A DNA stretch of 22,831 nucleotides from a virus. The notes beneath the pieces are model-generated. The model did not search any database and was not told the DNA's origin. It saw only the letters and a list, made by a program, of their open reading frames with translations. Made by a program: the position numbers and the translations under genes. The stretch spans positions 1-22,831 of the IMG/VR virus record IMGVR_UViG_3300006917_000164; one strand, 5' to 3'. Positions 11,434-20,076 of the stretch are shown here, one piece after another (within the stretch, counting starts at the first letter, position 1; each line of letters opens with the position of its first letter).

Positions 11434-13284
11434 TTGGTTGGTCGCGTATTCGATATTGACGCTGCGGTAACTGAGGACCAACTCGCTACCCGCATTTCGC
11501 AGCAATACATCCAATGGGAAATCTATCGCCAGGAAAAGGTGAAGCAATGGGAGGAGCTGCGGAGGTACGTCTATGCCACGGATACCCGCACTACTACCAA
11601 CGCTACTCTCCCATGGAAAAACACTACAACCATTCCCAAGCTTTGCCAGATCAGAGACAATCTCTTTTCCAACTATATGGCTTCTCTCTTTCCCAAGAGG
11701 AAGTGGCTGGTTTGGCAGGCTGACTCGAAGGAAGACTCCAAGAGGCAAAAGAAGGAAGCCATCACCGACTACATGAAATACGTCATCGATCAGGACGGTT
11801 TCAAGAAGGAGATGGCCAAACTCATCCTCGACTACATCGACTACGGCAATTGCTTCGCTACCGTCGAATGGAAGGACGAGACCCAGGAGCTCGAGGACAA
11901 AACCCAGGTCGGCTATGTCGGCCCCGGCATCAAGAGGATCTCGCCTCTCGACATTGTCATGAACCCCACGGGGTCTGACTTCATCAACACCCCGAAGATC
12001 ATCCGCTCCATCCTCACCAAGGGTGAGGTCAAGGAGCTCCTCTCGAGACTCTCCACAGACGCCACCCAGACGCAGTACGAAGAGCTCTGGGACTATATGA
12101 AGAGCCTCCGGAGCCATGCGTCGAACTTCTCGACCACCACGGAAAAGTCGAAGAATGACATCTACCGGGTCGACGGCTTCACCTCCTACCGGGCCTACCT
12201 TCAGTCCGATTATGTCGAACTCCTTACCTTCTACGGCGACATCTACGACGAAGAATCGGACGAGTTCCTTCGAAATCACGTTATTGTGGTTGCTGATCGT
12301 CATAAGCTTATTCACAAATCTCCCAATCCCTCCTTCTTTGGACACCCCCCGATCTACCATGTCGGATGGCGTGTAAGGCAGGACAACCTCTGGGCCATGG
12401 GCCCGCTCGATAATCTCGTCGGTATGCAATACCGCATCGACCATGTCGAGAACCTGAAATCGGACGTCTTCGATCTCCTGACCTTCCCGCCTCTCAAGGT
12501 AAAAGGCTTCGTGGAGGACTTCAAATGGGGACCCTTTGAAAAGATCTTTGTGGGCGATGACGGAGATGTCGATATCCTCGCGCCTCCTTTTCAGGTGCTC
12601 CAGGCCAACACAGAAATCGATATTCTCCAACAGCGTATGGAGGAAATGGCGGGCTCCCCGAAGGAGGCCATGGGTTTCAGGACCCCCGGAGAGAAGACTG
12701 CCTATGAGGTCCAGCGCCTCGAAAATGCGGCGTCGAGGATCTTCGCAAACAAAATTTCTCAATTCGAAGAACAACTGCTGGAACGACTCCTGAACGCCAT
12801 GCTGGAACTGGCGAGACGGAGTATGACCTCGACCTCCATCAGGGTCTTCGACGACCAGATGAAGATCGAGACCTTCCGGACCCTCACCCCGGACGACATC
12901 ACCGGCAACGGTCGCATTCGTCCCATGGCGGCGAGACACTTCGCTGAAAAGGCCGAGACGGTCCAGAACCTGAACAACTTCTTCGCTTCGGCCCTCGGAG
13001 CCGATCCCGACATCAAGGCGCACTTCAGCTCGATCAAGCTGGCGGAGCTGTTCGAGGATCTTCTCGAGGTCCAGGATTACGAAATCGTCCAGCCCTACAT
13101 CCGGCTCTCGGAACAGGCGGACGCCCAGAGACTCGCTCAGGCGCATCAGCAACAGGTTGCGATGGAAGCCCAGACCCCGGCGGGCATCTCGGCAGACGAC
13201 TTCGACCAAGACATGCAAGGAATGCCGAATGGGTCTCCCAACCCCATGGGTCCGCCACCTCAAGGAGCAGGACCGCAAGGATAA
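11434..13284 (+). CDS. Portal (head-tail connector) protein, 616 aa
   Basis: Ring-forming protein at the capsid vertex through which DNA enters and leaves. Position (directly after the large terminase), length, a tyrosine/arginine-rich N-terminal region and the PGEKTAYEVQRLENAASRIF segment (about 419-438) fit podovirus portals. This segment, with the following long helix to LELARRSMT, corresponds to the stem/crown helices. The C-terminus is Gln/Ala-rich then Gly/Pro-rich (PNGSPNPMGPPPQGAGPQG), probably disordered. The start is TTG, one base after the terminase stop. The last 56 bases overlap the next small gene in another frame. Confidence 0.88.
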   Translation: MVGRVFDIDAAVTEDQLATRISQQYIQWEIYRQEKVKQWEELRRYVYATDTRTTTNATLPWKNTTTIPKLCQIRDNLFSNYMASLFPKRKWLVWQADSKEDSKRQKKEAITDYMKYVIDQDGFKKEMAKLILDYIDYGNCFATVEWKDETQELEDKTQVGYVGPGIKRISPLDIVMNPTGSDFINTPKIIRSILTKGEVKELLSRLSTDATQTQYEELWDYMKSLRSHASNFSTTTEKSKNDIYRVDGFTSYRAYLQSDYVELLTFYGDIYDEESDEFLRNHVIVVADRHKLIHKSPNPSFFGHPPIYHVGWRVRQDNLWAMGPLDNLVGMQYRIDHVENLKSDVFDLLTFPPLKVKGFVEDFKWGPFEKIFVGDDGDVDILAPPFQVLQANTEIDILQQRMEEMAGSPKEAMGFRTPGEKTAYEVQRLENAASRIFANKISQFEEQLLERLLNAMLELARRSMTSTSIRVFDDQMKIETFRTLTPDDITGNGRIRPMAARHFAEKAETVQNLNNFFASALGADPDIKAHFSSIKLAELFEDLLEVQDYEIVQPYIRLSEQADAQRLAQAHQQQVAMEAQTPAGISADDFDQDMQGMPNGSPNPMGPPPQGAGPQG

Positions 13285-13489
13285 GTTCGAACAGGCTGTT
13301 CGAGCCTCGATCACCGCTCTCTCCCGCCTCTACGACCTCATGGAGGAAAAGGAGAGGGACCTTCTCACCGAAGAAACCAAGACAGAAGACTTCGACTCTC
13401 CATCCTGGGCCTACAAACAGGCTTATCGCAATGGACAGAAAACCCAGATCAGGGATCTGAAGAAACTTCTGGAATTCATAAAAGGATAA
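13229..13489 (+). CDS. Small helical protein between portal and scaffold, 86 aa
   Basis: Starts MGLPTPWVRHLKEQDRKDKF and is almost wholly helical and charged, with LSRLYDLMEEKERDLLTEET in the middle and a lysine-rich end. I chose the ATG at 13229 because AAGGA lies 7 bases upstream; a frame open from 13157 has no such site. It overlaps the portal end by 56 bases. The function is unknown; its place suggests a morphogenesis factor. The part beyond the portal stop is the best supported. Confidence 0.55.
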   Translation: MGLPTPWVRHLKEQDRKDKFEQAVRASITALSRLYDLMEEKERDLLTEETKTEDFDSPSWAYKQAYRNGQKTQIRDLKKLLEFIKG

Positions 13490-13492
13490 AGA

Positions 13493-14251
13493 TTGACCGA
13501 TCTCTTTACCGCTCCGACCACGAGCGACACGACTGCCACCGAGGCCACTTTCGAAGCGCTCGTTGGCGAAGGCAAGAAGTTCAAGACCCCTGAAGACCTT
13601 GCTAAGGCAAAGGCGGAATCGGACCGCTTCATCCAGCAGCTGCAGGGTGAACTCTCCGGACTCCGTCAGGAATTGAGCACACGCCAGACCCTCGAACAGT
13701 TGATGGACAAGGTCAACACCCAGAGGGCACCCGATTCAACCAGCCAGAGTCATAACCAAAACTCCCAGGATGGTGAAGGGACTACGGCTGTGAAATCGCT
13801 CACCGAGGAAGACATTGGCCGACTTGTCGAACAGCGTCTCACCCAGGCCGAGCAGGCTCGCATTCATCAGTCCAATCTGAACCAGGTCAAACAGGCTCTC
13901 TCCGAGTCTCTCGGTCCAGATTACGTCACCCATCTCAAGGCCAAGGCCCAGGAGCTGGGGGTGACGGAAGAGTATCTCTCCGGCCTCGCCAAGGAAGCCC
14001 CAAAAGCGCTTCTGAAGCTCGTAGGAGCAGGAGAGACCCAGAAGGCTACTGCCCCAGGGCTCTTCACGCCACCCGCATCCCACACTCTTCCCAACGCGAA
14101 TAAACAGGGGTTTGCCCCTACGGGTCAGCGGAAGCAGTCGTGGTACGAAAATCTGAGGAAGTCCAACCCGACCGAGTATTGGTCGCCCGCTACCCAGAAT
14201 CGTATGCACCAGGAAGCCATCAGCCTTGGAGAGTCATTTTTCGATCTCTAA
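13493..14251 (+). CDS. Capsid scaffolding protein, 252 aa
   Basis: Internal scaffold that guides capsid assembly and leaves before or during packaging. It is acidic and rich in Gln, Glu and Lys, with coiled-coil segments at about 38-75 (QLQGELSGLRQELSTRQTLE) and 100-140. A flexible Ala/Pro/Thr region follows, then a conserved-looking C-terminus with KQSWYENLRKSNPTEYWSPA, as expected for the capsid-binding end. The position just before the major capsid gene is typical. The start is TTG, with AAAGGA 6-7 bases upstream. Confidence 0.82.
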   Translation: MTDLFTAPTTSDTTATEATFEALVGEGKKFKTPEDLAKAKAESDRFIQQLQGELSGLRQELSTRQTLEQLMDKVNTQRAPDSTSQSHNQNSQDGEGTTAVKSLTEEDIGRLVEQRLTQAEQARIHQSNLNQVKQALSESLGPDYVTHLKAKAQELGVTEEYLSGLAKEAPKALLKLVGAGETQKATAPGLFTPPASHTLPNANKQGFAPTGQRKQSWYENLRKSNPTEYWSPATQNRMHQEAISLGESFFDL

Positions 14252-14268
14252 GGAGAACTTTTTAAACT

Positions 14269-15219
14269 ATGGCTGGTTTTAATTATAATACCAACGAACA
14301 TCTCGTTCGTTCCAACCTCTGGTCCTCGCAGATCAAGGAAGTCCTGCTGGACGAGCTCTTCGCCCAGAAATACGTGGACATGATCACCGACTTCCCGGAT
14401 GGTGATACGCTCAACATCCCGTCGATCGGTCAGGCCGAAGTCATCGATTACGATGAGGGTCAGGCGGTTCGTTACACGGCGATGGATACCGGTAACTTCA
14501 CCTTCACCATCAATAAGTACAAGAGCTCGGCCACCTACATCACGAACAAGATGAAGCAGGACAGTTTCTATATGTCCCGCCTTGTCTCGTCCTTTGTCCC
14601 CAAGCAGCATCGCGCTATCGCCAAGGCGATGGAAGTCGACATTCTGAATCTCGGTTATGCGGGTCAGACGGCGTCGAACCTCAACAACATCAACGGTGCG
14701 CCCCACCGCTGGGTTGCCGCGGGCACCAACAATGTCCTGGTTCCGCAGGATTTCGCCAAGGCGCGCTTCTCGCTGCAGAAGGCCAACGTGCCGATGACGA
14801 ATCTCGTCGCCATCGTGGACCCCTCTGCCGAATATCAGCTGTCCACGCTGACGAACATCGTCTCGCTCACGAACAACCCGAAGTGGGAAGGCGTGGTGCG
14901 TGAAGGCGCTTCGACGGGCATGAAGTTTCTGTTCAACATCTACGGCTTCGACGTCTATGTTTCGCAGAACCTGCCCAACGGCAAGACCGAGACCATCAAC
15001 AGCCGCACGGTGTCCACCAACGGCGTTGCGAACTACTTCTTCTCGGCGTCTTCGGATGTCCTGCCCTTCGTCGGCAGCGTCCGTCAGCCCCCGAAGGTTG
15101 ACTCCGAGTACAACAAGGACCTCCAGCGCGAGGAGTATGTGACGACCTGCCGCTATGGCTTCAAGCTGTATCGTCCGGAAAACCTCGTCACGGTCCTCTC
15201 CGACGCCTCCCAGGTCTAA
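14269..15219 (+). CDS. Major capsid protein, 316 aa
   Basis: Main shell protein, probably HK97 fold as in T7 gp10. The N-terminus has NTNEHLVRSNLWSSQIKEVL, a helix, then the extended segment FPDGDTLNIPSIGQAEVIDY, typical of the N-arm/E-loop region. The middle has a long spine-like helix (KQHRAIAKAMEVDILNLGYA). The C-terminal P-domain includes FNIYGFDVYVSQNLP and closes with YGFKLYRPENLVTVLS. AAGGAGAA lies about 12 bases before the ATG, and the codon use is highly biased, as expected for an abundant virion protein. Confidence 0.9.
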   Translation: MAGFNYNTNEHLVRSNLWSSQIKEVLLDELFAQKYVDMITDFPDGDTLNIPSIGQAEVIDYDEGQAVRYTAMDTGNFTFTINKYKSSATYITNKMKQDSFYMSRLVSSFVPKQHRAIAKAMEVDILNLGYAGQTASNLNNINGAPHRWVAAGTNNVLVPQDFAKARFSLQKANVPMTNLVAIVDPSAEYQLSTLTNIVSLTNNPKWEGVVREGASTGMKFLFNIYGFDVYVSQNLPNGKTETINSRTVSTNGVANYFFSASSDVLPFVGSVRQPPKVDSEYNKDLQREEYVTTCRYGFKLYRPENLVTVLSDASQV

Positions 15220-15245
15220 CTGATTTAATATAGGAGTTAATTTTT

Positions 15246-15746
15246 ATGGGTTGGTATAATTCTGACGGTCTTTACGTCAAGTTCGGCACCGAAGAGGGCG
15301 CGTCCGCCACGATTGGCGAGAACAAGACCTTCGGTCCGCAGCGTGAAGTAGAGGTCATCCTGGATCTGACGACGCTGACGTCGACCTCGGCTATCCTCGA
15401 CTACACGCAGTTCATTCCATCGAACGCCTTCATCGAGGCGGTCGAGATTGAAACGCTGACCAGCGCCACCTCCGGTGGTTCGGCTACGTTGTCTGTCGGT
15501 CTCTACAAGTCGGATACGACCACGGCCATCTCGGAAGTGGCTTTTGTGTCGGCTCTGGCTGTAGCCACCATCGGCAACGCCGGTACCCGTCTTACCCTCA
15601 CGCTTGGGTCGACCGGCGTGGGTGACAAGATTGGCACGACCCCGGCTTTCCCGGGTCTGATCTCGGCCAAGTACGGCACGGCTGCTTTCACGGCTGGCCG
15701 TGTGGCGATCCGCATCCGTTACAACCAGGGTTACAAGACCATCTAA
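15246..15746 (+). CDS. Head decoration or minor capsid protein, 166 aa
   Basis: Starts MGWYNSDGLYVKFGTEEGAS and continues as a beta-rich protein with repeated Thr-Ser-Ala strands (VEIETLTSATSGGSATLSVG) and a closing VAIRIRYNQGYKTI strand. It follows the major capsid gene with a strong TAGGAG site, so high expression is expected. Length, composition and place fit a decoration protein or short head fibre. No catalytic or membrane features are visible. Confidence 0.7.
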   Translation: MGWYNSDGLYVKFGTEEGASATIGENKTFGPQREVEVILDLTTLTSTSAILDYTQFIPSNAFIEAVEIETLTSATSGGSATLSVGLYKSDTTTAISEVAFVSALAVATIGNAGTRLTLTLGSTGVGDKIGTTPAFPGLISAKYGTAAFTAGRVAIRIRYNQGYKTI

Positions 15747-15756
15747 CGGAGAAGTC

Positions 15757-15918
15757 ATGAAAGACCTCATTGTCTCCAAACTGAAGGAAGGCTCCACCTG
15801 GGCTGGCGTCGGCGCTATTGTCGCAGCCCTGAGCTTTCCCCACGCTGCGGAATTGGGCGTGCTGATGCCGTCCGTTGGCGTCGTTGTGGCTGGCGTTCTC
15901 GCCATCTTCTTCCCGTAA
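15757..15918 (+). CDS. Putative holin, 53 aa
   Basis: MKDLIVSKLKEGSTWAGVGA leads into two hydrophobic stretches (about 14-28 and 33-52, VLMPSVGVVVAGVLAIFFP) broken by a polar turn with HAAEL. This is like short podovirus holins with a WAG-type first helix. GGAGAAGTC provides a good ribosome binding site. It sits one base ahead of the i-spanin gene, giving a holin, Rz, Rz1 order. Holins make the inner-membrane hole that lets the endolysin reach the wall. The 9666 gene is a competing candidate. Confidence 0.66.
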   Translation: MKDLIVSKLKEGSTWAGVGAIVAALSFPHAAELGVLMPSVGVVVAGVLAIFFP

Positions 15919-15919
15919 G

Positions 15920-16171
15920 ATGTGGCTGAGCATTGTCGGAGCGGTCCTTGCGCTGCTGACGACAATCGCCCAAGGCTTTGGCTCCCTGGTCTCCTTGATC
16001 AGGGAGTCGAACCTTAAGAAGCAAGGAAAAGAGGAGGCGGAGAACGCTCTCCTCAAACAGGAAACAGAAGTCCTCGGAAAAGCAATTGAAGCACGTCAAG
16101 AAGCTCGCATTGCTAATGGCGCTGTCCCTGAGTCTGACAGCCTGCCAGACGATGGCTACAGACGGGATTGA
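15920..16171 (+). CDS. i-spanin (Rz-like), 83 aa
   Basis: The inner-membrane half of the spanin pair that breaches the outer membrane. A short N-terminal membrane helix (about 2-25, WLSIVGAVLALLTTIAQGFG) is followed by a periplasmic coiled coil with heptad Leu/Ala/Glu (KKQGKEEAENALLKQETEVL) and an acidic tail. I chose the ATG at 15920, one base after the holin stop; the frame is open from 15875 but that would overlap the holin. The o-spanin begins inside it in another frame, the classic nested Rz/Rz1 layout, which implies a Gram-negative host. Confidence 0.8.
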   Translation: MWLSIVGAVLALLTTIAQGFGSLVSLIRESNLKKQGKEEAENALLKQETEVLGKAIEARQEARIANGAVPESDSLPDDGYRRD

Positions 16172-16286
16172 CGTCAAGGCTGCCTGCAAGGCCTTCCAGC
16201 CGATCACCTGGTCCAGGAAGGACACTCGGCTGACCCAGGAACAAATCGTGGAATACAACAAGGTTCGGAAAGCAGTCTGTAAATGA
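16086..16286 (+). CDS. o-spanin (Rz1-like lipoprotein), 66 aa
   Basis: Outer-membrane lipoprotein partner of the i-spanin. The signal peptide MKHVKKLALLMALSLSLTAC ends in a lipobox LTAC with the lipid-modified Cys at residue 20. The mature 47-residue protein has no proline-rich run but includes two cysteines and a basic end. The start is TTG at 16086, which gives the KHVKK basic n-region; no ATG gives a full signal peptide. It overlaps the i-spanin by 86 bases in a different frame, and its TGA overlaps the next ATG. Confidence 0.82.
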   Translation: MKHVKKLALLMALSLSLTACQTMATDGIDVKAACKAFQPITWSRKDTRLTQEQIVEYNKVRKAVCK

Positions 16287-17188
16287 AATACACCGTTCTC
16301 GAAATGGTTCAGGATATCCTCTCGGCAATGGACTCCGACGAGGTCAACTCCATCAACGACACCATCGAGGCCCAGCAGGTCGCCCGCATCGTCAAGAACT
16401 GCTACAACGACATCACGACGAGTGTAGAGCTTCCCGACCAGTATTCCCTGCTTGCCCTCGATCCTTCCGGCGATACGGCCAAACCGGTCGTCATGTATAT
16501 TCCGGAAGGCTGGTCCAACATCGAGTGGATCCGCTACGACAAGCACGGGGACGGAACGCCTTCTACCCCCGGCTCCGGCAGCTGGACCTCTCCTGACGGG
16601 ATCACCATCTACTACGGTCCCTCGGAAGCCAACTTCGGTTCTGCCGCCACAGGCGACACCTACCAGCAGTTCAGGGAAATCACCTACCTCCAGCGGGAAG
16701 AGTTCCTCAATCTCGTTCAGGACTACAACAGCGAAGACACGACTACGGACACCTACACGATTACGGAAGGATTGAACAACATCCCTCTGCTTTGCCGTAA
16801 CGACAAGATGCCCGACTTCTGGACGGTCCTCGACAACCGCATTATCGTTTTCGACAGCTACGACAGCAATGTTGACGATACATTGCAGTCCTCAAAGACC
16901 ATGTGCTACGGCAAGAAGATTTCCAGCTTCACGCTGAGCGACGGTTGGGAGATCGATCTCGATGACAAATACACCTCCTACTTGTTCAACGAAGCGAAAG
17001 CGACTGCCTTTGCCGAGATCAAGCAGCAGATGAATCCGAGGGCCGAGAAGATGGCCAGGATTGCGAAGATCAAGACACAGAAGATCAAGAAGGCGGCTCC
17101 CTACGGGGAAGCAGCCACGGACGATACGCCCAACTACGGCAGGCGCTATGGTCCCTCCCATTTCATCAACAAAGGATACTACAGGTAA
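16283..17188 (+). CDS. Tail tubular protein A-like adaptor, 301 aa
   Basis: Head-tail adaptor that docks on the portal ring, similar to T7 gp11 and P22 gp4. The N-terminal helix pair MVQDILSAMDSDEVNSINDT and VARIVKNCYNDITTSVELPD (about 30-55) is the family hallmark. Its middle has a YIPEGWSNIEWIRYD segment, and the C-terminus carries a helix EAKATAFAEIKQQMNPRAEK with a basic tail ending YGRRYGPSHFINKGYYR. It is longer than T7 gp11 because of an inserted beta region. The start ATG overlaps the o-spanin stop. Confidence 0.82.
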   Translation: MKYTVLEMVQDILSAMDSDEVNSINDTIEAQQVARIVKNCYNDITTSVELPDQYSLLALDPSGDTAKPVVMYIPEGWSNIEWIRYDKHGDGTPSTPGSGSWTSPDGITIYYGPSEANFGSAATGDTYQQFREITYLQREEFLNLVQDYNSEDTTTDTYTITEGLNNIPLLCRNDKMPDFWTVLDNRIIVFDSYDSNVDDTLQSSKTMCYGKKISSFTLSDGWEIDLDDKYTSYLFNEAKATAFAEIKQQMNPRAEKMARIAKIKTQKIKKAAPYGEAATDDTPNYGRRYGPSHFINKGYYR

Positions 17189-17191
17189 TCT

Positions 17192-17431
17192 ATGGCCTAC
17201 ACGGAAGAATTTGAAGTCAGCGAATACGAAATCGATCGCTCTTTCAAGGTTGACAATAATGTCCTTCATGTTCGTCGCCACGACCCTTACGGTTTTTGGT
17301 TATGTCATTACGAAAAGGGCACGGTCCCCGCGGAACTCACTGGCTCCTATACGAGTTTCTACGAAGCGGAAAAGGCCGTTCTGAGTTACCTCGAGAGACG
17401 GGCCGAGAAGAACACCCCAAAGGCTGCCTAA
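17192..17431 (+). CDS. Small hypothetical protein between tail tube genes, 79 aa
   Basis: Begins MAYTEEFEVSEYEIDRSFKV and contains a DPYGFWLCHYEKG turn and a C-terminal helix (FYEAEKAVLSYLERRAEKN). The composition suggests a compact alpha/beta fold. There is no signal peptide. It lies between the two tail tubular genes with short spacers, so a tail-assembly or regulatory role is possible. I do not recognise the family. Confidence 0.68.
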   Translation: MAYTEEFEVSEYEIDRSFKVDNNVLHVRRHDPYGFWLCHYEKGTVPAELTGSYTSFYEAEKAVLSYLERRAEKNTPKAA

Positions 17432-17450
17432 CACAGGATACCAGAAAAGT

Positions 17451-19568
17451 TTGCCTCGTCAGATTGTCAATCAGGTAGAAAGTAATTTCTCCGGTGGCCT
17501 CATTACCGAGGCGACTGCTCTCAATTTTCCCGAAAACGCCTGCACGGCTGCAGACAACGTCATCTTTTCCCCAAAAGGTGGCGTTTCTCGTCGTCCGGGC
17601 CTCGACTATGAAAATGGTTACACAACCAGGTCTGTCACGCTTGCAGGCAACGCCATGTCTTACACGACATGGAAAAATCCCGCCGGTGCTGACGAGACCT
17701 ATTTTGTTATTCAGATAGGCCGTTACCTCTACTTCTATGAGGTAAAGGACGCCGCCATGTCAGCCTCGGCGCATTCAACCGTCATCGACATGGACAGTTA
17801 CAAGACTTCGACGGCTACGCTGCTGGCTCAAAACGAATGTCAGTTTGCTTTTGGCCAGGGGTATCTCTTTGTCGTTCACCCTTACTGCGAACCTTTTTAC
17901 GTCCAGTATACGGAAGCGACGGACGCTCTCACTTCCTCAACAATCACCGTCTACACCAGAGATACGGACGGGATTATCGATGAGCTGATCTACGATTACG
18001 ATACGCGCCCGACGTCTTTGACAAATGCGCATAAATATAATCTTTACAACCAGGGTTGGTCACCCAATCCAACTGACTACATTACGGCCTGGCGGACAAA
18101 TGTTACCCATACAGAAGCTGTTTACGCAGGAAACGGTATCTGGGTTTCAAATACTGTAACAGACTCCGTTGGCAATTCCAATTATCCATCCAACGCAGAC
18201 GTATGGTGGATGTGCCTGAACTCAGACAATGTTTTCTGGCCGAGTCTTGCGACATCGAACAAAAGAGGTAATACCCCGGCTCCAAAGGGCTATTACGTCC
18301 TCAACGCCTGGAACATGGATCGGGCGACGGCTTCGGGCATTACCGGCATCGCCTCCACCACCAGCGGCGTCAACCGTCCTTCCGCCATTGCTTTCTTTGC
18401 AGGCAGGGTTTTCTACGCCGGATGCAATGCAGACGGCTACGCCAACAAGATCTTCTTTACCCAGGTCATCAAAAGCACGGAACAGTTCGGACGCTGCCAT
18501 CAGCTCAATGATCCGACCAACAAGGATCTGTTCGATCTTCTGGCGACCGATGGCGGTTTTGTCTCCATCCCAGAGGCTGGTCGCATCCTCAAGCTAGTCT
18601 CTATTCAGACAAGTTTGATCGTCTTTGCGACCAATGGCGTCTGGGTCATCACCGGCAACCAGAACATCGGCTTTTCTGCAGGCGATTACGCCGTACGTAA
18701 AATCTCTTCGATCCCGGCAGTGTCGGCTTCGTCCTTTGTTGACGTCGAAGGCTTGCCCTGTTGGTGGAACTATGACGGGATCTATATTGTCTCCCAGGTT
18801 GGGGACACCAACTACTCCGGTGGCGTCAAGATCGACTCCCTGACCCAGATGTCCATCCGAACCTTTTTCAAGGAAGAAATTCCAGTCGCCTCCAAGCTTT
18901 ACGCCAGGGGCTCTTACAATCAACTGAACAAGGAAATCAGCTGGACCTACCGGTCTTCAGCCATCACCAATTTTGAAGACAATTACGCTTTCGACAGGGT
19001 GTTGACCTACTCGACCATCAACCAATCCTTCTACCCCTGGTCGTTTGGAGGCAACGTCAAGATTCATGGCGTGACATCTCAAAGAACAAGAGGAACCTTT
19101 CGCCAGACTGTCAGTGGAACAAGAACCGATGTGACCTCCATGCAGGGATCTGTATCCAAATTTGTCGTCTCCTCTTCAGGTAATCTTTCCTTTGCCGAGA
19201 CCAAGAACTCCGGTTACCTCGATTTTGGAACGACAGATTATACGAGCTACCTTGTCACTGGTTACAACTTCGATCAGGCAGCCCGAAAGCTGCAAGCTAA
19301 TTACGTCACCATTTTCTCAAGGTTCCAGGACGTTCCCCAGTTCTATTTTCAGGGAATCTTCGACTCAGGCAATACGGCAAATTCAGGCCGGTGGGGAACC
19401 AACCAGCTGGTGACGTTCCCTGAGATCGGAGACTACGACTACTACAAGAAGAAACTGAAAGTTCGAGGCACAGGCAACGTCCTCCAGTTCAAGGTTTCTT
19501 CGGTTACAGGCAAGCCATTCGATATTGCCGGATGGTTCAAATGGCAAACAGCCAATGCGGGTATTTAA
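17451..19568 (+). CDS. Tail tubular protein B-like nozzle protein, 705 aa
   Basis: Forms the distal tail nozzle, as T7 gp12 does. The N-terminal phrase NFSGGLITEATALNFPENAC, with DNVIFSPKGGVSRRPGLDYENG (about 36-57), is the family hallmark. Beta-propeller-like repeats with many Trp/Tyr strands follow, including GVWVITGNQNIGFSAGDYAV (about 398-417), then a C-terminal domain with the QVPQFYFQG-type strand and FDIAGWFKWQ near the end. The start is TTG at 17451, which yields MPRQIVNQVESNFSGG; no ATG precedes it in frame. Confidence 0.86.
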   Translation: MPRQIVNQVESNFSGGLITEATALNFPENACTAADNVIFSPKGGVSRRPGLDYENGYTTRSVTLAGNAMSYTTWKNPAGADETYFVIQIGRYLYFYEVKDAAMSASAHSTVIDMDSYKTSTATLLAQNECQFAFGQGYLFVVHPYCEPFYVQYTEATDALTSSTITVYTRDTDGIIDELIYDYDTRPTSLTNAHKYNLYNQGWSPNPTDYITAWRTNVTHTEAVYAGNGIWVSNTVTDSVGNSNYPSNADVWWMCLNSDNVFWPSLATSNKRGNTPAPKGYYVLNAWNMDRATASGITGIASTTSGVNRPSAIAFFAGRVFYAGCNADGYANKIFFTQVIKSTEQFGRCHQLNDPTNKDLFDLLATDGGFVSIPEAGRILKLVSIQTSLIVFATNGVWVITGNQNIGFSAGDYAVRKISSIPAVSASSFVDVEGLPCWWNYDGIYIVSQVGDTNYSGGVKIDSLTQMSIRTFFKEEIPVASKLYARGSYNQLNKEISWTYRSSAITNFEDNYAFDRVLTYSTINQSFYPWSFGGNVKIHGVTSQRTRGTFRQTVSGTRTDVTSMQGSVSKFVVSSSGNLSFAETKNSGYLDFGTTDYTSYLVTGYNFDQAARKLQANYVTIFSRFQDVPQFYFQGIFDSGNTANSGRWGTNQLVTFPEIGDYDYYKKKLKVRGTGNVLQFKVSSVTGKPFDIAGWFKWQTANAGI

Positions 19569-19572
19569 GTAA

Positions 19573-20076
19573 ATGGATCCAATTACCATTGGTATGACGG
19601 CCCTGAGCGTCGGCTCGGGCCTCTTTGGAATGTTCGGAAACAAGAAGAGCGGTCAGGTCAACCCCCAGATGGCCGCCGCATACAACCAGTTCGAAATGCA
19701 AAACAACGAACTGGAACAGAGGCGGATGAACCTCGACGCCACACGGCGCAAGAGAGACATCATTCGTCAGGCCCAGGTGGCCACGGCGAACGCAGAGAAT
19801 GCAGCCGCTAACGGCGGAGCCATCAACTCCTCGGGCATCGAAGGAGCAAGGGCAGGGATCTCCGGACAGGCAGGGGTCAATTATCTTGGCGTTTCCCAGA
19901 ATCAGGAGATCGGCAACACTCTCTATACGAACCAGAGGGCCATGGGGTTACTTAACTACCAAATGCAGGGACAGAAGGCGACAACCCCGAATTACGGAGC
20001 TCTCGGGGCCGAGTTCATGTCCAACAATACGGATCAGCTGACCCGTCTTCTCAAGTGGGGATTCAATATCAAGTAA
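19573..20076 (+). CDS. Internal virion protein, gp14-like, 167 aa
   Basis: The N-terminus MDPITIGMTALSVGSGLFGM is a glycine-rich amphipathic/hydrophobic segment, followed by a long Gln/Asn/Ala-rich coiled helix (NELEQRRMNLDATRRKRDII) and a Gly/Ser turn with GINSSGIEGARAG-like sequence. A glutamine-rich tail follows, ending with LLKWGFNIK. Length, composition and position between nozzle and the large internal protein match T7 gp14-like core proteins that are ejected into the host envelope. The stop overlaps the next start (TAATG). Confidence 0.74.
   Translation: MDPITIGMTALSVGSGLFGMFGNKKSGQVNPQMAAAYNQFEMQNNELEQRRMNLDATRRKRDIIRQAQVATANAENAAANGGAINSSGIEGARAGISGQAGVNYLGVSQNQEIGNTLYTNQRAMGLLNYQMQGQKATTPNYGALGAEFMSNNTDQLTRLLKWGFNIK

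Noticed and set aside
11410-13314. 634-codon open frame on the minus strand opposite the portal gene
   Set aside because: Codon bias of the portal (few antisense stops) explains it; there is no ribosome binding site or recognisable domain.
15220-15245. AATATAGGAG ahead of the 15246 gene as a T7-like promoter core
   Set aside because: The match is short and is simply the AT-rich spacer plus ribosome binding site; no second clear copy elsewhere in the operon.
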